This document shows, in pieces, positions 7,024-14,357 of a DNA stretch of 23,424 nucleotides. Below the pieces are notes generated by a model. That model was not told the DNA's origin. It saw nothing but the letters and a program-made list of their open reading frames with translations, and did not search any database. How positions within the stretch are numbered: position 1 is the first letter of the stretch; every line of letters begins with the position of its first letter. The position numbers and the translations under genes are program-made. The stretch is from CAYVNU01 sp964453265. GTDB lineage: Bacteria > Patescibacteriota > Doudnabacteria > UBA920. The stretch spans positions 1-23,424 of the forward strand of contig CAYVNU010000018.1 of assembly GCA_964453265.1 (NCBI GenBank), given 5' to 3'.

Positions 7024-7027
7024 ACTT

Positions 7028-8233
7028 ATGAAATTTTCCTATAAAGCACGAAATAAAGAAGGACTTGTGCAATCTGGCGATGTGGTTGCGCCGGATCAAT
7101 CAAGAGCGGAGCATTTATTGGCCGAAAATGGCTTGGTTATTATTAGTATGGAAAAAGTAAGTGGTCAGTTTTGGGATGACCTAAATCCATTTGGTAAGTC
7201 AGTTAGTAATAAAGATTTGGTACTTTTTTCAAGACAATTGGCAACTTTGATTTCTGCTCAAGTTCCTATACTTCAGGCTTTAAGAATTTTGCAGGAGCAA
7301 GTGGACAACAGCTATTTGTTGGCCATACTTGGCGGTTTAATATCTTCGGTTGAAAATGGTGAGAGTTTGTCGAGTGCCTTGGCTAAATATCCCAAAATTT
7401 TTGGAAACGTTTATGTTAGCTTGGTTAAGTCCGGAGAAGTTTCTGGTAGCTTAGATAGGTCGCTTGGCTATTTAGCTGATCAATTAGAAAAAGATTACGA
7501 ACTTTTGGCAAAAGTCAAAAGCGCCATGACTTACCCAATTTTTGTTTTGCTGGCATTGTCTGTGGTCGGGGTTTTAATGTTTAAGTTTGTTTTGCCAAAA
7601 TTAACTTCAGTGCTTAAAGAACAGGGTGGAAATTTACCGCCTGTGTCCGTAGCTTTAATAGCTTTTACTGATTTCTTTGAAAAATTTTGGTGGATAGTAC
7701 TTATGGGTATTGGCATTTTGGTTTTGAGCGTAAAATATTATGTTTCAACCAAAACAGGACGCTATCAGCTTGACCAGCTTAAAATTAGATTCCCTATTAT
7801 AGGTGATATTTTTAAAAAAATATATTTAGCCCGTTTTGCTCGAAATCTTTCTACTTTGGTTGTTGGTGGAATTCCAATTATTAAGGCTATACAAATAGTT
7901 GCTGAAATTATTAACAATGTTATTTACCGGGATATACTATTAGACACAGTAAATAAAATTTCCGCCGGCCGAACCATAAGCGACGGGCTGTCAGGGCATG
8001 CAGAATTTCCAAACATTGTTACTCAAATGGTAAAAGTCGGAGAGCAGACTGCCAGACTAGACGATATTTTAATGAAGTTGGCAAATTTTTATGAAAAGGA
8101 AGTGGATACTAAAATATCTACGCTTACAACTTTACTTGAACCGATGATTATGATTATTTTAGGTTTGGGTGTTGGACTTTTGGTTGCCGGTATTTTAATG
8201 CCAATTTATAATTTGGCTAGCACAGCTGGATAA
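7028..8233 (+). CDS. pilC: Type IV pilus platform protein PilC (GspF family)
   Basis: Polytopic inner-membrane platform that PilB and PilT act on. It has 401 residues, standard for the family. A short N-terminal region (MKFSYKARNKEG, then DQSRAEHLLAENG) is followed by two GspF domains (about 65-190 and 265-390). The first contains the RQLATLISAQVPILQALRIL pattern and the second its counterpart ARNLSTLVVGGIPIIKAIQI. Three membrane helices fall at about 165-190, 215-236 and 370-394. Its immediate upstream region is the heptamer array, and the pilin promoter follows about 54 bases after its stop. Confidence 0.95.
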   Translation: MKFSYKARNKEGLVQSGDVVAPDQSRAEHLLAENGLVIISMEKVSGQFWDDLNPFGKSVSNKDLVLFSRQLATLISAQVPILQALRILQEQVDNSYLLAILGGLISSVENGESLSSALAKYPKIFGNVYVSLVKSGEVSGSLDRSLGYLADQLEKDYELLAKVKSAMTYPIFVLLALSVVGVLMFKFVLPKLTSVLKEQGGNLPPVSVALIAFTDFFEKFWWIVLMGIGILVLSVKYYVSTKTGRYQLDQLKIRFPIIGDIFKKIYLARFARNLSTLVVGGIPIIKAIQIVAEIINNVIYRDILLDTVNKISAGRTISDGLSGHAEFPNIVTQMVKVGEQTARLDDILMKLANFYEKEVDTKISTLTTLLEPMIMIILGLGVGLLVAGILMPIYNLASTAG

Positions 8234-8286
8234 ATAGTAGTTTGTACAAGTTGCAAGTACAAATTCGCTAGTGTGTATAACTTATC

Positions 8287-8315
8287 TTGATTTTTAGGGG
8301 AAAGCGTGTTATACT
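8287..8315 (+). promoter_or_regulatory. Promoter of the major pilin gene
   Basis: TTGATT (8287-8292), a 17-base spacer and TATACT (8310-8315) form a good sigma-70 type promoter. Transcription would start near 8322, giving a leader of about 75 bases. A separate strong promoter for the most abundant pilus subunit fits the biology. Confidence 0.7.
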
Positions 8316-8382
8316 TAAATATATAAAATTAAATTGAGAGTTTAAATTTATTAAGCTTTTCAATTTTCTTATAAACCCGATT

Positions 8383-8390
8383 GGGGGTGA
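8383..8390 (+). promoter_or_regulatory. Ribosome binding site that sets the pilin start
   Basis: GGGGGTGA differs in one base from the Shine-Dalgarno core GGAGGTGA and lies 5 bases before the TTG at 8396. That supports the TTG rather than the in-frame TTG at 8381 or GTG at 8387, which overlap the site itself. Confidence 0.7.
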
Positions 8391-8395
8391 AAACA

Positions 8396-8857
8396 TTGAG
8401 AAACAAAAACGAAAAAGGATTTACTTTAATTGAATTGTTGGTTGTTATCGCTATTATTGGTCTTTTGGCATCTGTGGTGTTATTAGCCCTTAACTCGGCT
8501 CGAGCCAAGTCCAGGGACGCTAAAAGACTTGCTGATGTACGCCAATTAGCATCTGGTTTGGAGCTTTACTTCAACGATGTTAATAGTTACCCAACTTCAG
8601 CTGCTTTAAACCCAATTCCTACAACAGGTCTAGGATCACCGAACATTGTTCCAACTTATATTGGTCTAGTTCCTACTGCTCCGAGTCCTGCTGATGGTAG
8701 TTGTGCTTCAAATGGTCAAGGTGGTAATGGTTACTACTGGTTGTTAAATACCGGTACTAACTTAACTAGTACTTATACTTTAACATTCTGTTTGGGAGCC
8801 CAAACCGGAGGTTATGTAGCTGGTCCTCATACTTTGACTCCAGCCGGTATTCAATAG
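8396..8857 (+). CDS. Major type IV pilin (prepilin)
   Basis: Structural subunit of the pilus filament. From the TTG at 8396 it has 153 residues: a 7-residue basic leader before Gly8 and the class III cleavage site G8/F9 with FTLIE, where Glu is position 5 of the mature protein. The hydrophobic helix (VVIAIIGLLASVVLLAL) follows, then the amphipathic part of alpha-1 with SRDAKRLADVRQLASGLELYF. The globular domain is rich in G, S, T and P, with two cysteines (C103, C132) that could form the D-loop disulfide. A promoter and strong RBS precede it and an 11-bp hairpin follows it, which together point to high expression. The mature N-terminus resembles GspG-like pilins of Patescibacteria. Confidence 0.95.
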   Translation: MRNKNEKGFTLIELLVVIAIIGLLASVVLLALNSARAKSRDAKRLADVRQLASGLELYFNDVNSYPTSAALNPIPTTGLGSPNIVPTYIGLVPTAPSPADGSCASNGQGGNGYYWLLNTGTNLTSTYTLTFCLGAQTGGYVAGPHTLTPAGIQ

Positions 8858-8875
8858 CAAATTGCTTTAATTTAG

Positions 8876-8904
8876 CCAATCCCCCCATTTTTTGGGGGGA
8901 TTGG
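8876..8904 (+). terminator. Strong hairpin after the pilin gene (attenuator or mRNA stabiliser)
   Basis: CCAATCCCCCC (8876-8886) pairs perfectly with GGGGGGATTGG (8894-8904) around a loop of ATTTTTT. No T-tract follows, so it is not a textbook rho-independent terminator. More likely it stalls some polymerases or protects the pilin message from 3' decay, keeping pilin levels above those of the downstream genes. Confidence 0.7.
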
Positions 8905-8917
8905 TCTAAACTATAAA

Positions 8918-9313
8918 ATGTTATATTTAAATATAAATAAAAATATTTTAGCTTTATTAACAGTCCTAATAGCGGCTGTTATTTTGTTTTGGACCATATC
9001 CAGCGCTATTAATTCGGGTAAAAAAATTGCGCAGGCAGAAACAGTTGCCAGCAATGCGCAGGCTTTGACAAAAGCATTGGAATATTTTTACAATGATCAA
9101 GAAAGGTTTCCAAGTGCCGGAGAATTTATAGATAAAAATAGCATGGGTTTGTATTTGTCTGTATTTCCGCTTTCAGATATTACTTCCGAAACTTGTAGCC
9201 AGACTTATTCGTACAAACGTCCCAGTACAGCTAGTTATGAGTTAAGTTTTTGTTTACCCAAAACACAGAGCAATTTTAATGCCGGGTGGAATAAGTTTTC
9301 AGTTAAAAAATAA
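8918..9313 (+). CDS. Pilin-like membrane protein lacking a prepilin signal
   Basis: 131 residues built like a small pilin: an N-terminal hydrophobic helix (about 9-31), then an amphipathic stretch NAQALTKALEYFYNDQERFP (about 47-66) that mirrors the major pilin's alpha-1 and its following YP motif, and a short C-terminal part with two cysteines placed like those of the pilin. There is no G/FTLIE cleavage site, so PilD should not process it and it would stay as a signal-anchored membrane protein. It starts 13 bases after the pilin hairpin and ends 8 bases before the OST-like gene. It may be a pilin paralogue turned assembly factor; that is inference. Confidence 0.7.
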   Translation: MLYLNINKNILALLTVLIAAVILFWTISSAINSGKKIAQAETVASNAQALTKALEYFYNDQERFPSAGEFIDKNSMGLYLSVFPLSDITSETCSQTYSYKRPSTASYELSFCLPKTQSNFNAGWNKFSVKK

Positions 9314-9321
9314 GTATATTT

Positions 9322-11292
9322 ATGGAAGATTTTCATGCGTTTAGAAGAATGTTAAAGCAGGATAATTTTTTGGGGTTTTTAACACTTTTGTGTTTAGCTG
9401 TCCCGTTGTTATTTTCTGTTTTTTTATATGAAAATTTTGAAACTGTTAAATATACTTTATATTTAGTTTTAAGCTCGGGTTTATTTTTTGTTTTTTTAAA
9501 ACAAAATGAATTTAAGGTTAATAAAAAAGTTTTCATTATTTTAGGCGGACTAGTTTTTTTAGCTTTATTTTCAAGCCTTTTTTCTTTAGACAGGCTCTAT
9601 AGTTTTTTTGGTACTTACTATCGGTTTACCGGTAGTTTTATTTTTTATTTGGTCTTCTTTTTGTTAATTTTAATTCTTTCTTCGTCTTTAAACAAAGAAC
9701 GTTCGGAAGTTTTATTTAAAGTTTTAATTTTTGATGCGTTAATTATTGCTTTGGTTGGGATTTTACAAAGTCTTGGTCTTGGGTACTACCAGGCTTCGAC
9801 AGAGTCGGGATTTTTAAGAGCGCCATCTTTGTTAGGTAATCCAAATTTTTCAACTATGTTTATGATTGGAGTATTGCCACTTGGAATCTCGGCGGCAATT
9901 ATTTCTAAAACTTTACCTAAAAAAATATATTATTGGAGTACTATTTTTTTTATTATTTTTTCTTGCTCGGCACTTTCTAGTAGAGGAAGTTTAGTTGGTT
10001 TGTTTATTGGATTTTTGAGTTTTTTTATACTATTTGCCAAACTACAACATAAAAGTTTAATAAGCAAAAAGTATTTTGTGACTGTATTTTTTGCTTTGTT
10101 AATTTCGGTTCTGGCTTTTCTGCAAATTGCCCGGCCAAATTCTTTAAAAACCGGTTTAAATTTTTCTGATGAAAATGTTCAACTTCGTTTCCAGGTTTGG
10201 TCAAAAGCGGCTAGTGTAATGTTTAGGCATCCGGTTTTTGGTGTAGGTCCCGCAACTTTTCACTTAGCTTTTGAATCAAGTAGAAGTTTTGATATGTCAG
10301 GCCAGTCCGGGTTATTTGATGATGCTCATAACCTTTTTTTGCAAATCGGGTCAACTTTAGGAGTACCTTTTTTAGTGGCTTTTATATTTTTAATAGTATT
10401 TGCTTTTGCTTCCGGTTTTAAAGTATTGCGTGAGCAGTCTGATGTTTTTACTATTGGGGCTATTTCCGGGCTTTTTGGACTTCTTTTTAGCATGCTGTTT
10501 AATCCGGTTTCTGTGGCGTGTTTTTTACTTTTGGCAGTTTTACTTGGTTTTTTGCTGTTTAATAGTCGAAAGAATTTAACAATTATTTTTAGTAAAAATA
10601 TTAAATTTGTTTTTAAACTTTGTCTTTTATTTTTTACAGTTATTGGGGTGCAACTTTTTGTTTCTGAACAAATATTTTATTTTGCATATCAAAATTATTT
10701 TTCCAAAAATTATCAAGCTAGTTATAACTTAAGCAAAATATCTGGTTATATTAATCCTAGTAGCCAATTGTATACAATTTATGAAATCGGTAGTGAAATA
10801 AAACTAAAAAAACCGCAAGCAGAGATTATTGGAAGTATAGAAAAATTAAAAAGCATTCATAGCAAACAAGCAAAAACTTATGTTTTTGCAGCTAATTTAT
10901 ACCATAATTTATATTTGGAAAGTAAACAGGTTAAATTTTTAGAATTAGCAATAGAAAATTTAAAACAATCATTAAAGATTGATCCGTATTTTAGTGAGCG
11001 TTATGCTCAGGTTGGATTGTACTATTTTGAAGCTGGAGATTTGCCAAATTCTTTGAAATATACCAGGTATGCGCTAAGTTTAAATGATAAATATTTACCA
11101 GCTTGGGTCTTGTTGGCAAGAATTTATCAATTACAAGAAAATTTTCCAAAAACCATTGAGTCTTTGCATAATGCATATAATTTAAAAAGTGATTCAATGG
11201 AGTTGAGATATTTATGGTATTATGCAAGCCATGGAGCAAATATTGCCAGATTACCTATTCGGATTAATGTGGCTTCCGGAGTCTTGGAATAA
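9322..11292 (+). CDS. O-antigen ligase / oligosaccharyltransferase-like membrane protein with TPRs
   Basis: 656 residues. About ten to twelve membrane helices span residues 15-455, with a Wzy_C/WaaL-type core: LLGNPNFST (about 170-178), FRHPVFGVGPATF (301-313) and DDAHN (about 333-337), the loop region that holds the functional His of these enzymes. The C-terminal 180 residues are soluble and helical with tetratricopeptide repeats (about 480-630). Family members move glycans from undecaprenyl carriers to lipid A, polymerise O-antigen, or glycosylate pilin (PglL/TfpO). Its place right after the pilin genes and before pilD favours pilin glycosylation, by analogy with tfpO next to pilin in Pseudomonas and Acinetobacter. 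Acceptor and sugar cannot be read from the sequence. Confidence 0.8.
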   Translation: MEDFHAFRRMLKQDNFLGFLTLLCLAVPLLFSVFLYENFETVKYTLYLVLSSGLFFVFLKQNEFKVNKKVFIILGGLVFLALFSSLFSLDRLYSFFGTYYRFTGSFIFYLVFFLLILILSSSLNKERSEVLFKVLIFDALIIALVGILQSLGLGYYQASTESGFLRAPSLLGNPNFSTMFMIGVLPLGISAAIISKTLPKKIYYWSTIFFIIFSCSALSSRGSLVGLFIGFLSFFILFAKLQHKSLISKKYFVTVFFALLISVLAFLQIARPNSLKTGLNFSDENVQLRFQVWSKAASVMFRHPVFGVGPATFHLAFESSRSFDMSGQSGLFDDAHNLFLQIGSTLGVPFLVAFIFLIVFAFASGFKVLREQSDVFTIGAISGLFGLLFSMLFNPVSVACFLLLAVLLGFLLFNSRKNLTIIFSKNIKFVFKLCLLFFTVIGVQLFVSEQIFYFAYQNYFSKNYQASYNLSKISGYINPSSQLYTIYEIGSEIKLKKPQAEIIGSIEKLKSIHSKQAKTYVFAANLYHNLYLESKQVKFLELAIENLKQSLKIDPYFSERYAQVGLYYFEAGDLPNSLKYTRYALSLNDKYLPAWVLLARIYQLQENFPKTIESLHNAYNLKSDSMELRYLWYYASHGANIARLPIRINVASGVLE

Positions 11293-11303
11293 ATTAATTT
11301 TTT

Positions 11304-12104
11304 ATGTTTTATTTTATTTTATTTTTGGTATTTTATTTTGGTTGTATTGTCGGTAGTTTTTTAAATGTAGTTATTTTGCGCTTGCCAAAAAATTTAAGCC
11401 TTAATGGCCGTTCTTATTGTTTTTTTTGCAAGCATGTTTTAGAGCCGGAAGATTTAGTGCCTATATTTAGTTTCGCGCTATTGCTTGGAAAGTGTAGATA
11501 TTGCAAAAAAAATATTTCAAAAAGATATTTTATTATTGAACTCGTTACAGGAGCCCTGTTTGTTTTTGCTTACCTAATGTTAAAGCCAGTAGATTTGGTA
11601 GGGTTTTTAACACTGGGTGGGTATTTTACAGCAATCGCAACTTTTATTTGTATATTTGTAATCGATTTAGAGCATTTTTTAATTCTAGATATAGTCTTGC
11701 TGGTTGGTGGCAGTTTGTTTTTGTTGTTTTTAATTGCGTTAATTGTGTTGGTACCTGGTAGTTTTTCTTGGAATAAATTAATTTTTGAAAATATTTTGGG
11801 TTTATTATTGGTTCCGCTGCCTTTTTTTGGTATTTGGTTATACTCAAAAGGAGAGTGGATGGGTTTTGGGGACGTTAAATTTTGCTTATTTTTAGGACTT
11901 GTGCTTGGTTTAAAAATCGCATTGTTAAGTTTATTTTTAGCTTTTATTATTGGTGGTGTATTTTCGGTTTTTATTTTGGCCTTAAGTAATAAAGGACTTA
12001 AAACGCGTTTACCTTTTGGAACTTTCTTAAGTTTTGCCGGTTTTATTGCATTATTTTTTGGTCAAACTTTATTGGGCAAATACTTGGCTTTAATTGGCTA
12101 TTAA
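11304..12104 (+). CDS. pilD: Prepilin peptidase PilD (A24 family)
   Basis: Membrane aspartic protease that removes prepilin leaders and usually methylates the new N-terminus. It has 266 residues and about eight helices. The cytoplasmic loop carries two CxxC pairs (C39, C42, C64, C67) for zinc, as in bifunctional enzymes. The catalytic aspartates are D121 in VIDLEHF and D190 in the conserved GFGDVKF. The N-terminal GSFLNVVILRLP pattern is also typical. It starts 11 bases after the OST-like gene. Its substrates here are the major pilin and the four minor pilins encoded just downstream. The last codons overlap the likely promoter of the minor pilin genes. Confidence 0.96.
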   Translation: MFYFILFLVFYFGCIVGSFLNVVILRLPKNLSLNGRSYCFFCKHVLEPEDLVPIFSFALLLGKCRYCKKNISKRYFIIELVTGALFVFAYLMLKPVDLVGFLTLGGYFTAIATFICIFVIDLEHFLILDIVLLVGGSLFLLFLIALIVLVPGSFSWNKLIFENILGLLLVPLPFFGIWLYSKGEWMGFGDVKFCLFLGLVLGLKIALLSLFLAFIIGGVFSVFILALSNKGLKTRLPFGTFLSFAGFIALFFGQTLLGKYLALIGY

Positions 12105-12113
12105 TGGTATAAT
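12084..12113 (+). promoter_or_regulatory. Promoter of the minor pilin genes
   Basis: TTGGCT (12084-12089), an 18-base spacer and a perfect TATAAT (12108-12113), with TG one base upstream of the -10 (extended -10). Transcription would start near 12120, about 44 bases before the first minor pilin gene. Confidence 0.7.
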
Positions 12114-12163
12114 AGTAGTATAAATTCTCTGAATTTTGGAAAATTATTGCTAAAGAAACCAAA

Positions 12164-12841
12164 ATGTTATTTGAAGTTAAAAAAAAATTTGCTCTTTTAA
12201 AGTCTTATTTTTTTTATTTTAAAAATCAACAGGCATTTACAGTAATAGAATTAATGGTTGTGGTAACCATAATGATGTTAATGCTTTCGGCAATGATTTT
12301 AAATTTAAATGCTGGGCGTTCAGCTAGGAATTTAACAATTGCGGAGAATTTACTCGTTTCTAACTTAAGGAAAATTCAAAGTTATACTTTGTCCGGCAGA
12401 AATTTATCTTCAGGACAGGCCGCTGATTTTTATATTCTGAGGGTAGATTCACTATATCCGACTCAATATAAAATTCAGGCAATATATAATTCAACAGTTA
12501 GTCCTAAAGTTGCCGATGTTGAAACAGTTAGTTTGCCTGCAGGTATTAGTTTTTCTGGCAAACCCGTTATTAATAGACCGGATAGCAATACGCCCGTAAC
12601 CGCTGATTGCGCGTTACTTGCTTATAAATTACCTTTTGGCAGAATACTAATGAACGATAGTTGTGTTCAAGACGCTTTTTTCCCTACAAATGATGATTAT
12701 ATTAAATTGGTTAATTTTGTTAGTAATACCACAAACTATTCAGTTAGCTCCGACGGCAGCATGACTTTAACTTTAATAAATGATAAAGGTTCAATAAAAA
12801 CAGTAAAAATATTTGCTACTACTGGTAGGATTGATTTTTAA
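12164..12841 (+). CDS. Minor pilin, GspH/FimT-like
   Basis: 225 residues. A 24-residue leader ends in QQA, followed by FTVIEL and a hydrophobic helix (about 25-47). Glu at mature position 5 is present. The residue before the cleavage site is Ala24 instead of the near-invariant Gly, which can slow or alter processing by PilD. The globular part has the length and SNLRKIQSYTLSG-type helix of GspH/FimT pseudopilins, with two cysteines. It is the first of four minor pilin genes, directly behind its own promoter, and ends 2 bases before the next gene. The order H, I, J, K matches that of pseudopilins in type II secretion loci. Confidence 0.85.
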   Translation: MLFEVKKKFALLKSYFFYFKNQQAFTVIELMVVVTIMMLMLSAMILNLNAGRSARNLTIAENLLVSNLRKIQSYTLSGRNLSSGQAADFYILRVDSLYPTQYKIQAIYNSTVSPKVADVETVSLPAGISFSGKPVINRPDSNTPVTADCALLAYKLPFGRILMNDSCVQDAFFPTNDDYIKLVNFVSNTTNYSVSSDGSMTLTLINDKGSIKTVKIFATTGRIDF

Positions 12842-12843
12842 TT

Positions 12844-13530
12844 ATGTTAAAGAGACAAAAAGGACAAACTTTAATTGAAACTGTGGTGGCGATTTTTATT
12901 TTAGTAATGGGCATGACAGCCGCAGTGGGTTTGGCTTTGTATGCTTTTGGAACGTCAACTTCTATTACAAAACAAATTATTGCTACCGGTCTTGCAAGGG
13001 AGGGTATCGAAGCGGTTAAGACCATGAGAGATACTAATTGGTTAAACGATACGCTTTCAAATAATTGTTATAGCTACGTAACTTCTCAGAATAATGGAAA
13101 GTGTTATAAAAATTGGCTTAATAAAAAGTTTTGTATAGATCCTACTAATAATAATGGAAATTGTAATGGCAGCGCGGGAAATTTAAATTATTATTTAGGT
13201 ATTGATGGTAGTACTCAGGATGTCTGGGATTTAGTCAGGCAGAGGAATACCGATAATTACGGCTTAGATTTTAATTCTGCCGTGGGTAATTCGGGTTTTT
13301 ATTCCCCTAGTAACTCTACAGCAGGTAATTCTGAATATTATAGAAAAATAAGTATTGAAAAAGATAATACAGCACCTTTTGACCATTCAGCCGATTTGGG
13401 TCCTAGGCTTAAGGTTACTGTTCAGGTTTGGTGGACTGATAAAAAATGTCCTCGGTCAGCAAATTGGCCCGGTTTAGGCAAGTGCTCTTTGGAATTAAAA
13501 ACCAATTTAACTAATTGGCGGGATTATTGA
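12844..13530 (+). CDS. Minor pilin, PilV/GspI-like
   Basis: 228 residues. A 7-residue leader MLKRQKG precedes QTLIE, giving cleavage at G7/Q8 with Glu at mature position 5; a non-Phe residue at +1 is common in minor pilins. The helix spans about 8-36. EGIEAVKTMRDTNW (about 56-69) is the region conserved in PilV/GspI-like proteins of this group. The remaining domain is rich in N, S, Y and cysteines, which suggests disulfide-stabilised loops. It begins 2 bases after the GspH-like gene. A 74-base gap, with a tiny 16-codon frame inside (13550-13600), separates it from the next gene. Confidence 0.85.
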   Translation: MLKRQKGQTLIETVVAIFILVMGMTAAVGLALYAFGTSTSITKQIIATGLAREGIEAVKTMRDTNWLNDTLSNNCYSYVTSQNNGKCYKNWLNKKFCIDPTNNNGNCNGSAGNLNYYLGIDGSTQDVWDLVRQRNTDNYGLDFNSAVGNSGFYSPSNSTAGNSEYYRKISIEKDNTAPFDHSADLGPRLKVTVQVWWTDKKCPRSANWPGLGKCSLELKTNLTNWRDY

Positions 13531-13610
13531 TATTTAGCTGCTAAGAAATATGAATAAAAAATTAGAAAAATTCAGGGATTTATCCCACACCTCTTTTTAA
13601 TAATTTGGTT

Positions 13611-14357
13611 ATGATAAAAGATATTCTTAAACAACCAAAAAAGTTTGTTTCCCGCCGAGGATCATTTAAAAGTGGTGCCGGATTTACTTTAATGGAAATA
13701 GTTGTTGCAACGACTATTTTTGTTGTTGTTATGACCGGCATACTTTCTTTGTTTAATTACACGCTTAAAATAAACAGGCGCAGCGAAGCATTAAGGCAAG
13801 CTACTCAAGGGATGAGGGGTTTTGTGGAATTTATTGCCAAAGAAATACGAAATGGCAAAATAGATTATGGTGTTGTTGCAGGCAGTATAGATGCCGCAAC
13901 CGGAGCAATTGGACCATGTGCTTTGCCTACAACCACCGGCATTAATTTTAACGACTCATATTCTTTGCAGGATAATAAATTAAAATTAATTAATCCTGAT
14001 GGTCAAAGTGAGTGCATATATTTTGGTGATAGTACAAGCCCGCTGCCTAATTATGTAGGTGCAGGTGTATTTTCCGCACCAACATTTACTGGTAGCAATG
14101 CCTATACTTTAGTTCTTGAAAAAAAAGGTTTGTCTGCCCAAGTGGTAAATCCGCCAAATTTTAGAATTGAGAAATTAACTTTTTTTATCAGACCAACTTG
14201 CGAACCCCAGGTTTCTTGCGTTTCCTATTCTAATTCATATCCTAAAGTACAGCCTTTCGTTACACTTTTAATTAAATTTGTTGTTAAGCTTCCAACTGGC
14301 GAGCAGGTGCCTATTAGTTACCAAACTAGTATTTCTACTAACAATTATGATTTTTAG
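13611..14357 (+). CDS. Minor pilin, PilW/GspJ-like
   Basis: 248 residues from the ATG at 13611; a TTG two codons earlier is possible but has no better ribosome site. The leader of 24 basic residues ends in GAG, with cleavage G24/F25 before FTLME and Glu at mature position 5. After the helix (about 25-50) comes LRQATQGMRGFVEFIAKEIRNG (about 64-85 of the frame), the alpha-helix that is typical of PilW/GspJ proteins. The rest is beta-rich with a few cysteines. It overlaps the start of the following gene by 11 bases, so the two are probably translated together. Confidence 0.87.
   Translation: MIKDILKQPKKFVSRRGSFKSGAGFTLMEIVVATTIFVVVMTGILSLFNYTLKINRRSEALRQATQGMRGFVEFIAKEIRNGKIDYGVVAGSIDAATGAIGPCALPTTTGINFNDSYSLQDNKLKLINPDGQSECIYFGDSTSPLPNYVGAGVFSAPTFTGSNAYTLVLEKKGLSAQVVNPPNFRIEKLTFFIRPTCEPQVSCVSYSNSYPKVQPFVTLLIKFVVKLPTGEQVPISYQTSISTNNYDF

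Noticed and set aside
8243..8265. TTTGTAC/GTACAAA inverted repeat after pilC as a terminator
   Set aside because: Seven-base stem with no T-tract; it could be an operator or chance, and cannot be decided from sequence.
13550..13600. 16-codon frame starting MNKKLEKFRDL between two minor pilin genes
   Set aside because: Too short, no ribosome site and no recognisable content; a weak GGGA/TCCC hairpin overlaps it.
14278..14346. Earlier ATG for the giant minor pilin
   Set aside because: It would overlap the GspJ-like gene by 80 bases and put a hydrophobic stretch before the prepilin leader, which would spoil processing.
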